The notes beneath the pieces are model-generated. The model made no database searches, had not been told where the DNA came from, and saw only the letters and a list, made by a program, of their open reading frames with translations. A stretch of DNA of 64,000 nt from assembly GCA_009781495.1 (NCBI GenBank), contig WQYA01000003.1, positions 1 to 64,000 on the forward strand. The letters run 5' to 3'. Source of the stretch: Cystobacterineae bacterium (GTDB lineage Bacteria > Myxococcota > Myxococcia > Myxococcales > Myxococcaceae). Position 1 is the stretch's first letter; every line of letters starts with the position of its first letter. Below, in pieces: positions 1 to 8,390 of the stretch. The position numbers and the translations under genes are program-made.

Positions 1-451
1 GGTGATATCCTACATCTCATTTTTGGATAAAAGTCCAAAGAACAGATGTAAGCTAATGGCTTACAAGGCCATGGGGGGGGGTTGAAGAACCTATTCCTAT
101 ACAATCCGCATAACCCACGGATGCCAAAGTGTATCCTGCTCAAACGTATACGTTTGCCCCCCATTCCCCTCCCCTGAAAGAGAGGACGGCACAAAGCGCC
201 GAGAGGGAAAAGAATGTATAGGACTCCAACAAAACGGCTCCAGGGCCTCTGAATACCACTCGCAATGCCCAGGTTTTTTCAGAAGATGATGCTTATTGCG
301 GGCGAATGAGGCAACGAGCCAAGCCCTATTTCGGAAAACATTTGCGTTGAGCATTCGTCTTCACAGGCCTCAAACGCTTCCGGGTTGCGCAAAGCCTGCT
401 CCAAGTCGTAGCATTGTGGTGGAACAACATTTGAAGGAGACGCATAAGAAG
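1..451. other. leading stretch without a recognised gene
   Basis: No convincing coding region is seen here on either strand. The open frames that cross it have no ribosome binding site and read like random translations. A short perfect inverted repeat (7-base arms at 47-53 and 59-65) is present but has no following T tract, so it is not called a terminator. A run of nine G follows at about 73-81. The window may begin just downstream of a gene that lies outside it. Confidence 0.5.
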
Positions 452-844
452 ATGAATTGCCCCAGTTGTGGTGTTGAAATGGGCACCCTTGAATCCGATG
501 AGCAAAGCTTGTCACGCTGTGGGGAGTGCGGGAGCATTTGGACGGACATCTCCGACTTAAATCGGCTGCTGCTGCAAAACAACCTACCTGGTTTGGACTC
601 CCTGGGGGGGAAAGTTAATTTGGAGATGCTTTCCGGCCAATGTCCGGAGTGTCTGGTGGACTTGGTTGTCGTTGAGAATCCTCAACACGCCCTCGCCTAT
701 GCCTCTTGCGAGTCCTGCGGCGGCATTCTCGTCATGGATGACTTCTCTGCCTGCGCCGGTGCAGACGAAGCTTCCAAACATCTCGTGGAATTCTTCATCG
801 CCTTCCGAAACAAGGCCAAGAGAGTCCCCGCTGCCACCCTATAG
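452..844 (+). CDS. small zinc-ribbon protein
   Basis: The protein has 130 residues. ATG 452 is chosen because AAGGAG lies 11 bases upstream at 435-440 and because the zinc ribbon begins right there; the open frame runs upstream to 296 but that part reads as non-coding. The N-terminus carries CPSCG and CGECG, a four-cysteine zinc ribbon of the TFIIB-like kind (residues about 3-30). A second pair, CPEC and CESCG (about 70-95), could form another zinc site. No signal peptide or membrane segment is visible, so it is probably cytoplasmic. Such short zinc-ribbon proteins are common in Deltaproteobacteria and Myxococcota and have no settled function. It is convergent with the M16 pair, with only 13 bases between stop codons. 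Zinc binding is well supported; the role is unknown. Confidence 0.75.
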   Translation: MNCPSCGVEMGTLESDEQSLSRCGECGSIWTDISDLNRLLLQNNLPGLDSLGGKVNLEMLSGQCPECLVDLVVVENPQHALAYASCESCGGILVMDDFSACAGADEASKHLVEFFIAFRNKAKRVPAATL

Positions 845-857
845 GCCCACCCCCTTC

Positions 858-2198
858 TCAGCTGATTTCTGAAAGCTCCATCCTCCGGATGGGGCCAAAG
901 CGGGCCAGTCGAGGGGCAAGCGCGTCGGCATCCCCAGAAAAAACCAAAAGCCTGTTGTCCGTCGCCAAATAGTCCCTGGCCGCCGCGCGCGCCTGCTTCA
1001 TGTCGACGGCAAGCACATTGTCGCGGTATTGCCCTATCCAATTTTCAGGCAAACCATGAAGCTCTATGTCCGCCAAACTGGCCAAAAAAGCATCGTTGGT
1101 TTGTATCGCCATCGGAAAACAACCACATAAATATTGCTTCACCGCGGCCAACTCGCTGGGCGTCGGCCCCTTCTTCTGAAGCGTCTCTATTTCGCTCAAA
1201 ACAACCTCCGCAAGCGCTTCTGCCGTCTCCGGCTTCGTGAAGGAGCTGGCTACAAAAGCCCCTGCTACCGCCTTCTGGTCCCAATAACAACCTGCATGGT
1301 AGGATAAACCTCGCTTGACACGTACCGCATTTACCAGTCTGGAAGTAAACATACCTCCTAACAATGTCCCAACAACCGCCAAAGGAAAAACCGCAGGGTG
1401 CCCCTTGGGAATGCCCTTGGCCCCAAGTCGAAATTGGACTTGCGTCTGCTCAGGTTTGTGCGCCAACAAAACACCATCCCCCTGCGGCCGCCACTCAAAC
1501 GGGGGCATCTGCTGTGGCGTTTCAGGGCCCTGCACCCATGTGCCCAAAGTTTTTTCGCAAAGGGCCAAAACCTCCTTCGTGGAAACATCTCCCGCAATAT
1601 AGAGACGGGAAATTTTGGGCCCAACCTGCCTGCGGTAGTATTCCTCGACGTCTTGGCGACAAATATTGGCCAAGTCCTTGCAGGAACCTGAGGGGTTAAA
1701 TCCATAGGGGTGTGTGCCCCAAAAACCACGTGCCCATGCTCTGGAAATGAGTGTCGCCGGATCATCCAAGTCATTCACCAGGCGCGCCATGGTGCGCTTT
1801 CGAAGGCGCTCAAACTCTTCTTCGTTCAACGCAGGCTCGCACAACATTTCTGTCAACAAAGCCAAAAAATCCCCCAAAAAAGGCGTCGGAAAAGCAGCAC
1901 TAACAACAGAACAGTCCGCCCTTGCCCCCATCTCTAAGTCTACCCCTAGAGTTTCTATTAACTCCATCAACTCCTGCGCCGTTTTATGTTTTGTCCCCCG
2001 CCTTAACAACTGCCACATTAAACCCCCTATGCCTGACTTCCCCGGGGGACAAACCCCACTCCCTAGACGAATGACCAAACGTACGGACGTCAAAGGCACC
2101 AAGCCTCGCTTCATCACCCGGACGGGTAGCCCATTTCCCAGGTTCAGTTTCTCAACCGCCGGCAAGCGAATGGGCAACAATTTTGAAGACGGTTTCAT
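858..2198 (-). CDS. M16 peptidase, non-catalytic partner subunit
   Basis: This 446-residue protein belongs to the insulysin/mitochondrial processing peptidase family M16. ATG 2198 is chosen because its first bases overlap the stop of the upstream M16 gene as ATGA and GGGAGA precedes it; a longer frame to 2342 lies inside that upstream gene. Where an active member has HxxEH, this one reads GIGGLMWQLLRRGT, so both zinc-binding histidines and the catalytic glutamate are missing. It keeps the C-terminal substrate-binding stretch with Arg and Tyr (RVKRGLSYHAG). M16 enzymes typically work as a pair of one active and one inactive half enclosing a chamber. The catalytic half is the gene directly upstream, so the two very probably form a heterodimer. 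No signal peptide is obvious in either. Substrate is unknown; peptide turnover is likely. Confidence 0.88.
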   Translation of the reverse strand: MKPSSKLLPIRLPAVEKLNLGNGLPVRVMKRGLVPLTSVRLVIRLGSGVCPPGKSGIGGLMWQLLRRGTKHKTAQELMELIETLGVDLEMGARADCSVVSAAFPTPFLGDFLALLTEMLCEPALNEEEFERLRKRTMARLVNDLDDPATLISRAWARGFWGTHPYGFNPSGSCKDLANICRQDVEEYYRRQVGPKISRLYIAGDVSTKEVLALCEKTLGTWVQGPETPQQMPPFEWRPQGDGVLLAHKPEQTQVQFRLGAKGIPKGHPAVFPLAVVGTLLGGMFTSRLVNAVRVKRGLSYHAGCYWDQKAVAGAFVASSFTKPETAEALAEVVLSEIETLQKKGPTPSELAAVKQYLCGCFPMAIQTNDAFLASLADIELHGLPENWIGQYRDNVLAVDMKQARAAARDYLATDNRLLVFSGDADALAPRLARFGPIRRMELSEIS

Positions 2199-3490
2199 AT
2201 TTCTCCCTGCTCGGTTGGAAGCAAAGTCACCACATTCCGAAGCTCTGCTTTCAAATAGCGCTGCGCACATTCCTGGACGGCTTGTTGGCCAATGGCAGCA
2301 TAACGCGACAACAACTTCATCCCCTCCCTCCAGGAGCCCCAATACATCTCATAACAACCCAGAGACTGCGCACAACCCTGGTAGGTTGAAAAACTCTCCA
2401 ATACTTGGATGGACAAGTTGTTCACCGCCTTCTCAAGCTCCTTCTTCTGAATGCCGTTTTGCAATACCGAATCCACCTCTTCATAGAGCATGCGCTCCGC
2501 CTCCTTGGGAGAAACACCTGGACGAAGTTCCATCGCCACCACAAAACTCCCTGGATTTATCCGCCATGCCCAATGCACGGAAACCGAAACCGCCACTTCT
2601 TTTTCGAATACCAGGCTGCGCACGAGTCGACTGGAATGCCCCACCCCCAGGACAAACTGCAACACATCCAAAACCAAATTGTCTTCATGGGTGACTTGCG
2701 GCCCACGCCACGCAACCATGACATAGGGGGCTTGTGCCGGAAAGTGAATCTCCGCCCGACGCTCTCCCCTCTGCGGCGGCTCTGCATCGACAACCGGCGG
2801 CAAAGGCGGACCGGAGGGAATTTTTCCATAGTATTTTTTGAGCAAACGAAACGTTGCTTCAACGTCAATGTCTCCGGCAACAAACAAAGTCGCATTGTTG
2901 GGAGCATAGTAGGTGCGGAAAAAATCCAGACAGTCCTCTCTGGAGATGGCGGCAATGTCTCCGGCATAGCCAATAATAGGCCAACGGTAGGGGTGGGCTT
3001 TCCAAACCAATGCCGACAACTCCTCGTCCATCATCCCCATGATGTCGTTGTCCACACGCATGCTGCGCTCCTCCAAAACCACCTGTCTCTCCGTCTCAAG
3101 CGTCTTGTTCGTTATCAGCAATGAACGCATTCTGTCGGACTCTAAGTCGATGACGGTCTCCAGCGCCTCTGAGGCTGCGTTGTCATAATAAACCGTCATG
3201 TCAAACGACGTATAGGCGTTGCTGTGCCCGCCTTGTGACTCCAGTTTCTTGTCAAATTGGCCAGGCCCAAATTTTTTTGAGCCGTTGAACATCATGTGCT
3301 CAAACAAGTGGCTGATGCCCGTTATTCCAGGGCGCTCGTTGCGCGAGCCCACATTGAAAAACGTTTGGTAGCTGAATACGGGGATGGTTGAATCCGGATA
3401 GAGACGTACCTTCAAACCATTGGGCAATGTTTTTTCAACAACACGCTTGGACAGCTTTTTTAGAGCAGAAGAAAACCGTGCACGCACCAT
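2195..3490 (-). CDS. M16 zinc peptidase, catalytic subunit
   Basis: This 431-residue member of family M16 carries the inverted zinc motif HxxEH as HLFEH in the segment GISHLFEHMMFNG (about residues 60-72). The third zinc ligand is probably in ESDRM about 75 residues later. The N-terminal LPNGLKV and the SNAYTSFDMTVYY strand are typical of the family. ATG 3490 has AAAGG just upstream. The gene overlaps the next M16 gene by four bases, so the two halves are translationally coupled and probably assemble as a heterodimer. The response regulator gene ends 11 bases upstream on the same strand and may be co-transcribed. Members of the family degrade short peptides or process precursors; the precise substrate cannot be read from sequence. 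Confidence 0.9.
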   Translation of the reverse strand: MVRARFSSALKKLSKRVVEKTLPNGLKVRLYPDSTIPVFSYQTFFNVGSRNERPGITGISHLFEHMMFNGSKKFGPGQFDKKLESQGGHSNAYTSFDMTVYYDNAASEALETVIDLESDRMRSLLITNKTLETERQVVLEERSMRVDNDIMGMMDEELSALVWKAHPYRWPIIGYAGDIAAISREDCLDFFRTYYAPNNATLFVAGDIDVEATFRLLKKYYGKIPSGPPLPPVVDAEPPQRGERRAEIHFPAQAPYVMVAWRGPQVTHEDNLVLDVLQFVLGVGHSSRLVRSLVFEKEVAVSVSVHWAWRINPGSFVVAMELRPGVSPKEAERMLYEEVDSVLQNGIQKKELEKAVNNLSIQVLESFSTYQGCAQSLGCYEMYWGSWREGMKLLSRYAAIGQQAVQECAQRYLKAELRNVVTLLPTEQGEI

Positions 3491-3501
3491 AGCAAACCTT
3501 T

Positions 3502-4164
3502 CTAAAGCTGAATTGCTCCTGTTCGGAGCGCCAAGACAACAGCATCTACATGAGAATGAACACCCATTTTTTTATAAATGTGGCCAAGGTGCGTACGGAC
3601 TGTCCGAGACTGAATCTGCAAGACACTTCCAATTTCCGCATTGGACAAACCTTTGGATATGAGTCCTAATACGTCTAACTCTTCTGAGCTGAGCTCCCAG
3701 GGGTTTTGAACAGAATCCACCGAAGCCTGAACGGAGCTGAAATAGTTCCAAAAACGACGGGCAATGAGGGCTTCAATAACAACACCCCCATTGAAAACCT
3801 CTATGACTGCACGCCTCACCTTTTCTAGGCCTACACGCTTTACCAAATAGCCCAAAGCCCCTGCCTTCATCGCTTCAAAAACACGCTCCTCCTCGTCAAA
3901 AGTTGTCAGGACAAGGACTTCCAGAGGCAATTTCCTCTGTTTTAATTCCCGCGTCAACGCAACACCATCCCTCCCCGGCAACTCCAAATCCATCAACACA
4001 ACGTCGATGTCACGTTGAAGAATTTCTTCCAACGCCGTTTCTGAATGCATTGCAAACCCCACACACTGCATCTCCGGCCAACTGCTGATGGCTTTTGTCA
4101 GTCCTTTGAGAAGTTGTGGCGAATCTTCCACAACGTAGACATTTATTTTCCTGGTTTCATGCAT
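3502..4164 (-). CDS. NarL/LuxR-type response regulator
   Basis: The protein has 220 residues when started at ATG 4164 (MHETRK). A longer frame to 4248 lacks a ribosome site and precedes the receiver fold. The N-terminal receiver domain shows the acidic pair in VVEDS, the phospho-acceptor Asp in LMDLELPG, the Thr in VLTTFDE and the Lys in YLVKR. The C-terminal domain is a LuxR/GerE helix-turn-helix (SSEELDVLGLISKGLSNAEI, then TVRTHLGHIYKKMGVHS). It is therefore a phosphorylation-controlled transcription factor. No histidine kinase is in the window. It is divergent from the 5'-nucleotidase gene, and the 126-base gap holds a perfect palindrome at 4243-4258 that could be its own or another operator. 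It may be in one transcript with the M16 pair that follows after 11 bases. Confidence 0.9.
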   Translation of the reverse strand: MHETRKINVYVVEDSPQLLKGLTKAISSWPEMQCVGFAMHSETALEEILQRDIDVVLMDLELPGRDGVALTRELKQRKLPLEVLVLTTFDEEERVFEAMKAGALGYLVKRVGLEKVRRAVIEVFNGGVVIEALIARRFWNYFSSVQASVDSVQNPWELSSEELDVLGLISKGLSNAEIGSVLQIQSRTVRTHLGHIYKKMGVHSHVDAVVLALRTGAIQL

Positions 4165-4242
4165 TGCACACCCAAGCTTTTTAGAATATTGCCAGTCAGA
4201 CTTGTCCTCCTTTAGCCTGTCTTCATTCAACCTGGAAACAAT

Positions 4243-4258
4243 CAGCAAAACTTTGCTG
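4243..4258. promoter_or_regulatory. palindrome in divergent promoter region
   Basis: CAGCAAA and TTTGCTG form a perfect 7-base inverted repeat with a 2-base centre. It lies between the response regulator gene (start 4164, minus) and the 5'-nucleotidase gene (start 4291, plus). Position and symmetry suit a dimeric repressor or response-regulator site. This is inference from symmetry only. Confidence 0.4.
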
Positions 4259-4290
4259 GCTGACGTCTTGTCACTGAGGAATACATCAGA

Positions 4291-5898
4291 TTGAAACTCT
4301 TACACGGAAGTGTCAACGGGCCGATTGACCGCAGCCTCACACAAAAAATCCAAGAGCAGGCCAGAAAACTGCTGGCCGAAAACATTTCAGGGGACAACAC
4401 AGCAACTCAGGGGACTTTGGCTCAAGTTGAGCGAGCACGGCAAGTTTTCGTCAATCGAAACCTGCGCATGTCAACCATTGAGCTGATTGGTTTCGACATG
4501 GATTATACCCTTGCCATCTATCACCAACGGAGAATTGAACAAATCTCCTTTGAGCTCAGCCTGAAAAAGCTGGTGGGCAACTATGGGTACCCAGCAGAGA
4601 TTCTGCACATCCCCTATGATCCGCATTTTGCAATCCGCGGGCTCTGCATGGACAAAGCCCATGGCAATCTCGTCAAAATGGATCGCTTCGGCCATGTCGG
4701 TCGAGCCATGCATGGACGTACGCCTCTGGACAGCAAGGAATATAAACGCCTCTATAGAGACGAGAGAATACGCCCGTTCAACCCCTCCTATAGTTGGATT
4801 GATACGCTGTTTTCTCTCCCCGAAGCCTGCATGTTTGCCGACATTATTGAAATGCTTGAGGTGCGGCAAAAACAATCCGTGGACTATGCCCAACTTTGCT
4901 CGGACATTCGAGATGCCATTGATGGCATCCACCGGGATGGCTCGCTCAAAGAAATCATCCTCCAAAATATGGAGCACTATATTTATAAAGACAAGGAGCT
5001 GGGGCCCACATTGCACAAGCTTCGCTCCGGGGGGAAAAAACTCTTTTTGCTGACCAACTCTGCGCATGGCTACACACAAGCTGTCATGAGTTATTTGCTC
5101 GATAATGCCATCCCTGAATATCCCTCTTGGAAAAATTATTTTGACTTCATTATTACCGACGCCTGCAAACCCCTTTTCTTCTCCGGAAATGCCCCTTTTG
5201 AAGAAGTAGAGCCTGAAAATCCCCTCCTTGAAACCGTCTCCTCCCTTGAGCGTGGGAAAATATATCAACGTGGAAACCTCTCCGACTTTGAGCGGATGAC
5301 CAAAATCGGCGGTGATGCGGTGCTCTATGTCGGAGACCATATTTATGGCGACATTTTGAAATCCAAACAGGCTTCTCTCTGGAGGACCTGCATGGTGGTC
5401 CAGGAGCTTGAAGACGAAATGAGTTATTTGGCGTCGCGTGCGGAGGACATATTGACTTTGTCGGAACTTGAACAATTCCGAAAAAATTTGGACGAAGAAA
5501 TCTCTTCCATGCGCACGACATTCAACCTTTTTGAGCGTCGCCTTGACAAAGAAACGCCTACGCCGACTTTGGTTCAATCTCGCAGGGAAGCAAGGGCCTC
5601 ACTGGAAACCCTTCGTCAACGTTTTCGAGAAACGAATGACTTGAGTCGCCAGCTCGCTCTGGAAATTGACAAGGGATTCAACGCATATTGGGGGTTGGTT
5701 TTTAAGGAAGGCAACGAAACGAGCCGCTTCGGGGAACAAGTCGAGCAATATGCGTGCATCTATACCAGTCGCGTGTCAAATCTGCTTTTCTATTCGCCCA
5801 TGCAATATTTTCGCTCTGCACGAGACTTCATGGCCCACGAGAGAGACGGCTTTCTCACCTGGAAAAAAACCGAGGGTGAGGCTGAAAAGCCATATTGA
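4291..5898 (+). CDS. HAD-IG family 5'-nucleotidase
   Basis: The protein has 535 residues if started at TTG 4291, which has GAGGA ten bases upstream; the next good candidate, ATG 4468, would remove the helix that normally precedes the domain. HAD motif I is FDMDYTLA (about residue 68), motif II is the LLTNS strand (about 255), and motif IV is VGDHIYGDI (about 350). The large cap and C-terminal helical region match the cytosolic purine 5'-nucleotidase (cN-II-like, HAD-IG) family, which is roughly this long. It should dephosphorylate nucleoside 5'-monophosphates such as IMP or GMP in the cytoplasm. It is divergent from the response regulator and convergent with the diguanylate cyclase gene, 27 bases away. 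Family assignment is secure; substrate preference is inferred. Confidence 0.88.
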   Translation: MKLLHGSVNGPIDRSLTQKIQEQARKLLAENISGDNTATQGTLAQVERARQVFVNRNLRMSTIELIGFDMDYTLAIYHQRRIEQISFELSLKKLVGNYGYPAEILHIPYDPHFAIRGLCMDKAHGNLVKMDRFGHVGRAMHGRTPLDSKEYKRLYRDERIRPFNPSYSWIDTLFSLPEACMFADIIEMLEVRQKQSVDYAQLCSDIRDAIDGIHRDGSLKEIILQNMEHYIYKDKELGPTLHKLRSGGKKLFLLTNSAHGYTQAVMSYLLDNAIPEYPSWKNYFDFIITDACKPLFFSGNAPFEEVEPENPLLETVSSLERGKIYQRGNLSDFERMTKIGGDAVLYVGDHIYGDILKSKQASLWRTCMVVQELEDEMSYLASRAEDILTLSELEQFRKNLDEEISSMRTTFNLFERRLDKETPTPTLVQSRREARASLETLRQRFRETNDLSRQLALEIDKGFNAYWGLVFKEGNETSRFGEQVEQYACIYTSRVSNLLFYSPMQYFRSARDFMAHERDGFLTWKKTEGEAEKPY

Positions 5899-5925
5899 GT
5901 TTGAAGTATTTGGGCTCTCTGTATT

Positions 5926-8064
5926 TCATTGAGCCAGAAGACTTGAGGTGGTGCTTTCCCGCAACAACTTGGAGGAGGCCCCCTTGTTGGAGGACGTTGC
6001 AACCATGCAATTTCGCCCCTTGCGTTTGGCCATATAGAGGCGTTTGTCTGCCATTTCAATCAGCGCTGCTTTGTCCTTGGCACATTCTGGAAATGTGGCA
6101 ACTCCCAGTGACACCGTCACCCGAAGCATTCCTTGTTCCGTCTGAAACATCTCCGCCATCACCGCCTCTCGGATGCGCTCTGCAATGACTTGTGCCCCTT
6201 GCAAGTCTGTCTCGGGCATAATCAGCGCAAACTCTTCCCCTCCATAGCGCGTGGGAATGTCAGAATCTCTCGCCAACTTGCGCAGAAGTTTTCCTATCCT
6301 CTTCAAAACATAATCGCCGATGGGGTGCCCATATTTGTCATTGACGCTTTTGAAATGGTCTACATCAAACAAAATCAACGAGCACTGACGCCCATAACGT
6401 TTGGAGGCGCTGAGCAATTCATCCAAACGTACTTGAAACGTTCTGTGGTTATAGAGGCCCGTCAACCCATCCATCGTCGCCATTTTTTCCATCTGCTCAA
6501 ACAACTGTGCCCTCAAAACAGCTTGTGCCGCTGAAATGGCCACCACTTCCAACATGCGCAACCCATCTGCCTCAATGGCCAGCTTCTTCTTGCTCCCAAC
6601 AACAAGCGTTCCCAGGGTACGTTCTCCAGCCGTCAAAGGAAAAACTTTGATGGAGCCCATGCTTCCCAAAAGAATGTTCTCACAAAAAACAACATGCCTC
6701 TCGGAGGGAAGCGTGTCCTTGCTGGGCAGGGCGACACCATAGCGGACAACACTGGCGACAAGCCCCACGTTGTCCTCGAATGCCTTCTGCTCCATAGAAA
6801 CATCCCCCCCTGAAACCCGGGCAATTCTGTGAAAACGTTTCCCCTCTGAATCATCCACCAAAGTAATGGCACAAAAATCCAATGGAGCAATGTGTCGAGC
6901 GCTTTCTATGATTGCCGACAAAACCTGCTCGGGAGAACTTGAGCGATTCAAATCATTCACCACACGGAAAAACCTGTCTCGCTCAGACGCATTCCGTCGG
7001 ACATTCACCATAATCCGCTCTAAATCCATGACGCGCTGAATTTCTTGCGCAAGCACCGAAAGCTGTACCTCATCTTCAGCTTGAAAAGGAGCGCCTTTGG
7101 CACGTTCCACAAGCACAATGCCCGAAACAACACCTTCCTTGCCTTTCAAAGCAGTGGCAAGCAAAGCTTGAATGGCATGTGTGCGCCCCGCGCAATAACC
7201 CAGACTTTTGAGTCCATTTTCTGAAAAGAGATGCAAGGGCGCTTCTTTTTTCAATACGGCGCTCAACGCTCCTTCGGTGGACAAAAACGGCTCCCTCTTG
7301 TGTTGCTGGATGTCTCCTGCCCCCAAGTGCCAACACAAACTCTGCCTGTCTTCTGAAACCAAAAAGACAGCGGCACTGTCTGCCCGCAAAGCATAGTGCA
7401 GCACCTTCAACAAATTCTCCAAGGCGCCATCCACCTCACGCACAGAAGCCAGAAGCCACTCTGTCTGCGAAGAATAGGTTTCGCCTGAAAGTCGAAGCCG
7501 AAGCGCTCTCTTTTCGAGCTCCTTCATCCTCGCTTCAATGGCATTCTTTTCAGCCCGCCTGGCGCTCCAAAACTTTGCCGACAACACCAAATGATAGAAG
7601 GCCGCAAACAGCGCCATCCAAAAAACGTGGGCAACAAACCCCTTCCAATTTCTGCCTCCCTGCCCCAACAGAGTGACAGGCACATCCAGAAAAATCGCCG
7701 CCCCGCAGAGCCAACCAACGCTGCGTTTGGAAAAAAGCAGCGTGCAGCAGGCAAGGCACAAAAAAACAGCAGGGAAACCATCGGGCCTAAAACCGGCGGC
7801 GAAGAGAAAGCTGCTGATTAAAATGCTTAGGCCTAGCTCCAGGTCTCCTTGAAATTCACCAACGGTCTGAAACTTGCGCCTGGAAAACGCTAGCCCCATC
7901 GCCAATAACCCCAAGGCACCCACCCCAATGTCCACAACCAACAAATGTGGGGATTGAGCAAATCCCCCCAGCCAAAGCCAGAAAAAACCTAACCCAAGCC
8001 CCAGCCATACGCCCAGGGCCCCTGCCCTCTTTAGGTTATAAAACCACCTCCAAAGGCGCTTCAT
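5926..8064 (-). CDS. membrane-anchored GAF-GGDEF diguanylate cyclase
   Basis: The protein has 712 residues. The first 175 or so are hydrophobic with about five or six membrane spans, followed by a charged coiled coil (about 175-205). One GAF-like domain lies at about 205-345 and a second at about 380-525. The C-terminal GGDEF domain has the active-site signature RYGGEEF with an RDSD motif five residues before it, matching the RxxD inhibitory I-site. It should make cyclic di-GMP from two GTP and be feedback-inhibited by the product. Its ATG overlaps the stop of ftsB as ATGA, so it is translationally coupled to it and is the last gene of the menaquinone operon. The GAF ligands are unknown. A link between quinone supply, division and c-di-GMP is suggested by the arrangement only. 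Confidence 0.92.
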   Translation of the reverse strand: MKRLWRWFYNLKRAGALGVWLGLGLGFFWLWLGGFAQSPHLLVVDIGVGALGLLAMGLAFSRRKFQTVGEFQGDLELGLSILISSFLFAAGFRPDGFPAVFLCLACCTLLFSKRSVGWLCGAAIFLDVPVTLLGQGGRNWKGFVAHVFWMALFAAFYHLVLSAKFWSARRAEKNAIEARMKELEKRALRLRLSGETYSSQTEWLLASVREVDGALENLLKVLHYALRADSAAVFLVSEDRQSLCWHLGAGDIQQHKREPFLSTEGALSAVLKKEAPLHLFSENGLKSLGYCAGRTHAIQALLATALKGKEGVVSGIVLVERAKGAPFQAEDEVQLSVLAQEIQRVMDLERIMVNVRRNASERDRFFRVVNDLNRSSSPEQVLSAIIESARHIAPLDFCAITLVDDSEGKRFHRIARVSGGDVSMEQKAFEDNVGLVASVVRYGVALPSKDTLPSERHVVFCENILLGSMGSIKVFPLTAGERTLGTLVVGSKKKLAIEADGLRMLEVVAISAAQAVLRAQLFEQMEKMATMDGLTGLYNHRTFQVRLDELLSASKRYGRQCSLILFDVDHFKSVNDKYGHPIGDYVLKRIGKLLRKLARDSDIPTRYGGEEFALIMPETDLQGAQVIAERIREAVMAEMFQTEQGMLRVTVSLGVATFPECAKDKAALIEMADKRLYMAKRKGRNCMVATSSNKGASSKLLRESTTSSLLAQ

Positions 8065-8345
8065 GGCCCCCCCTCAAACGAAAAAATCATCTCGTCCGGA
8101 CGAATGTAGCCCAACTCTTCACGCAAAGCCCGCTCCATCACTTTCGCGTCTGTCTTGAGTGCCTCAATTTCTGCCCTCAACTTGGCATTCTCCGCCGTCA
8201 ACTCCTGGTTTTTTTGACGCAACATCAACGCCCCTTGAGACAAAGAGCGGTAGCGATTCAGGCCCCCACCCGACAAAAAAACCCCCAGTGCTGCCAGCAG
8301 GACAAGCGCAGCAACAACCCACAAAAGTTTTCTTCGGGTGAACAT
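8061..8345 (-). CDS. ftsB: FtsB/DivIC-like septum formation protein
   Basis: The protein has 94 residues from ATG 8345; a TTG at 8369 in frame would add eight. One membrane span (about residues 6-25) is followed by a heptad-type coiled coil (about 35-75), then LGYIRPDEMIF, the conserved end of FtsB/DivIC proteins. Size and layout match the family. It should act at the division site as a single-pass membrane protein bridging FtsL and FtsQ. It sits 45 bases after menE on the same strand and overlaps the diguanylate cyclase start by four bases. In many bacteria ftsB is near eno or ispD; a place behind menaquinone genes is unusual. No strong ribosome binding site is visible at either start. Confidence 0.85.
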   Translation of the reverse strand: MFTRRKLLWVVAALVLLAALGVFLSGGGLNRYRSLSQGALMLRQKNQELTAENAKLRAEIEALKTDAKVMERALREELGYIRPDEMIFSFEGGP

Positions 8346-8390
8346 GTCTGTAGCAAAGCTAGCAGGCAACCTGGGCTGCGCAAGAAAACG

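Noticed and set aside
97-354. 85-codon open frame on the minus strand near the left edge
   Set aside because: No ribosome binding site, no domain, and an amino-acid mix typical of non-coding reading frames.
1714-2694. Long plus-strand open frame opposite the M16 genes
   Set aside because: It is antisense to two clear M16 peptidases and is rich in Pro, Ser and Asn as expected of a shadow frame.
4471-5577. 368-codon minus-strand open frame opposite the 5'-nucleotidase
   Set aside because: The plus strand encodes all HAD motifs; the antisense frame has none and no start signals.
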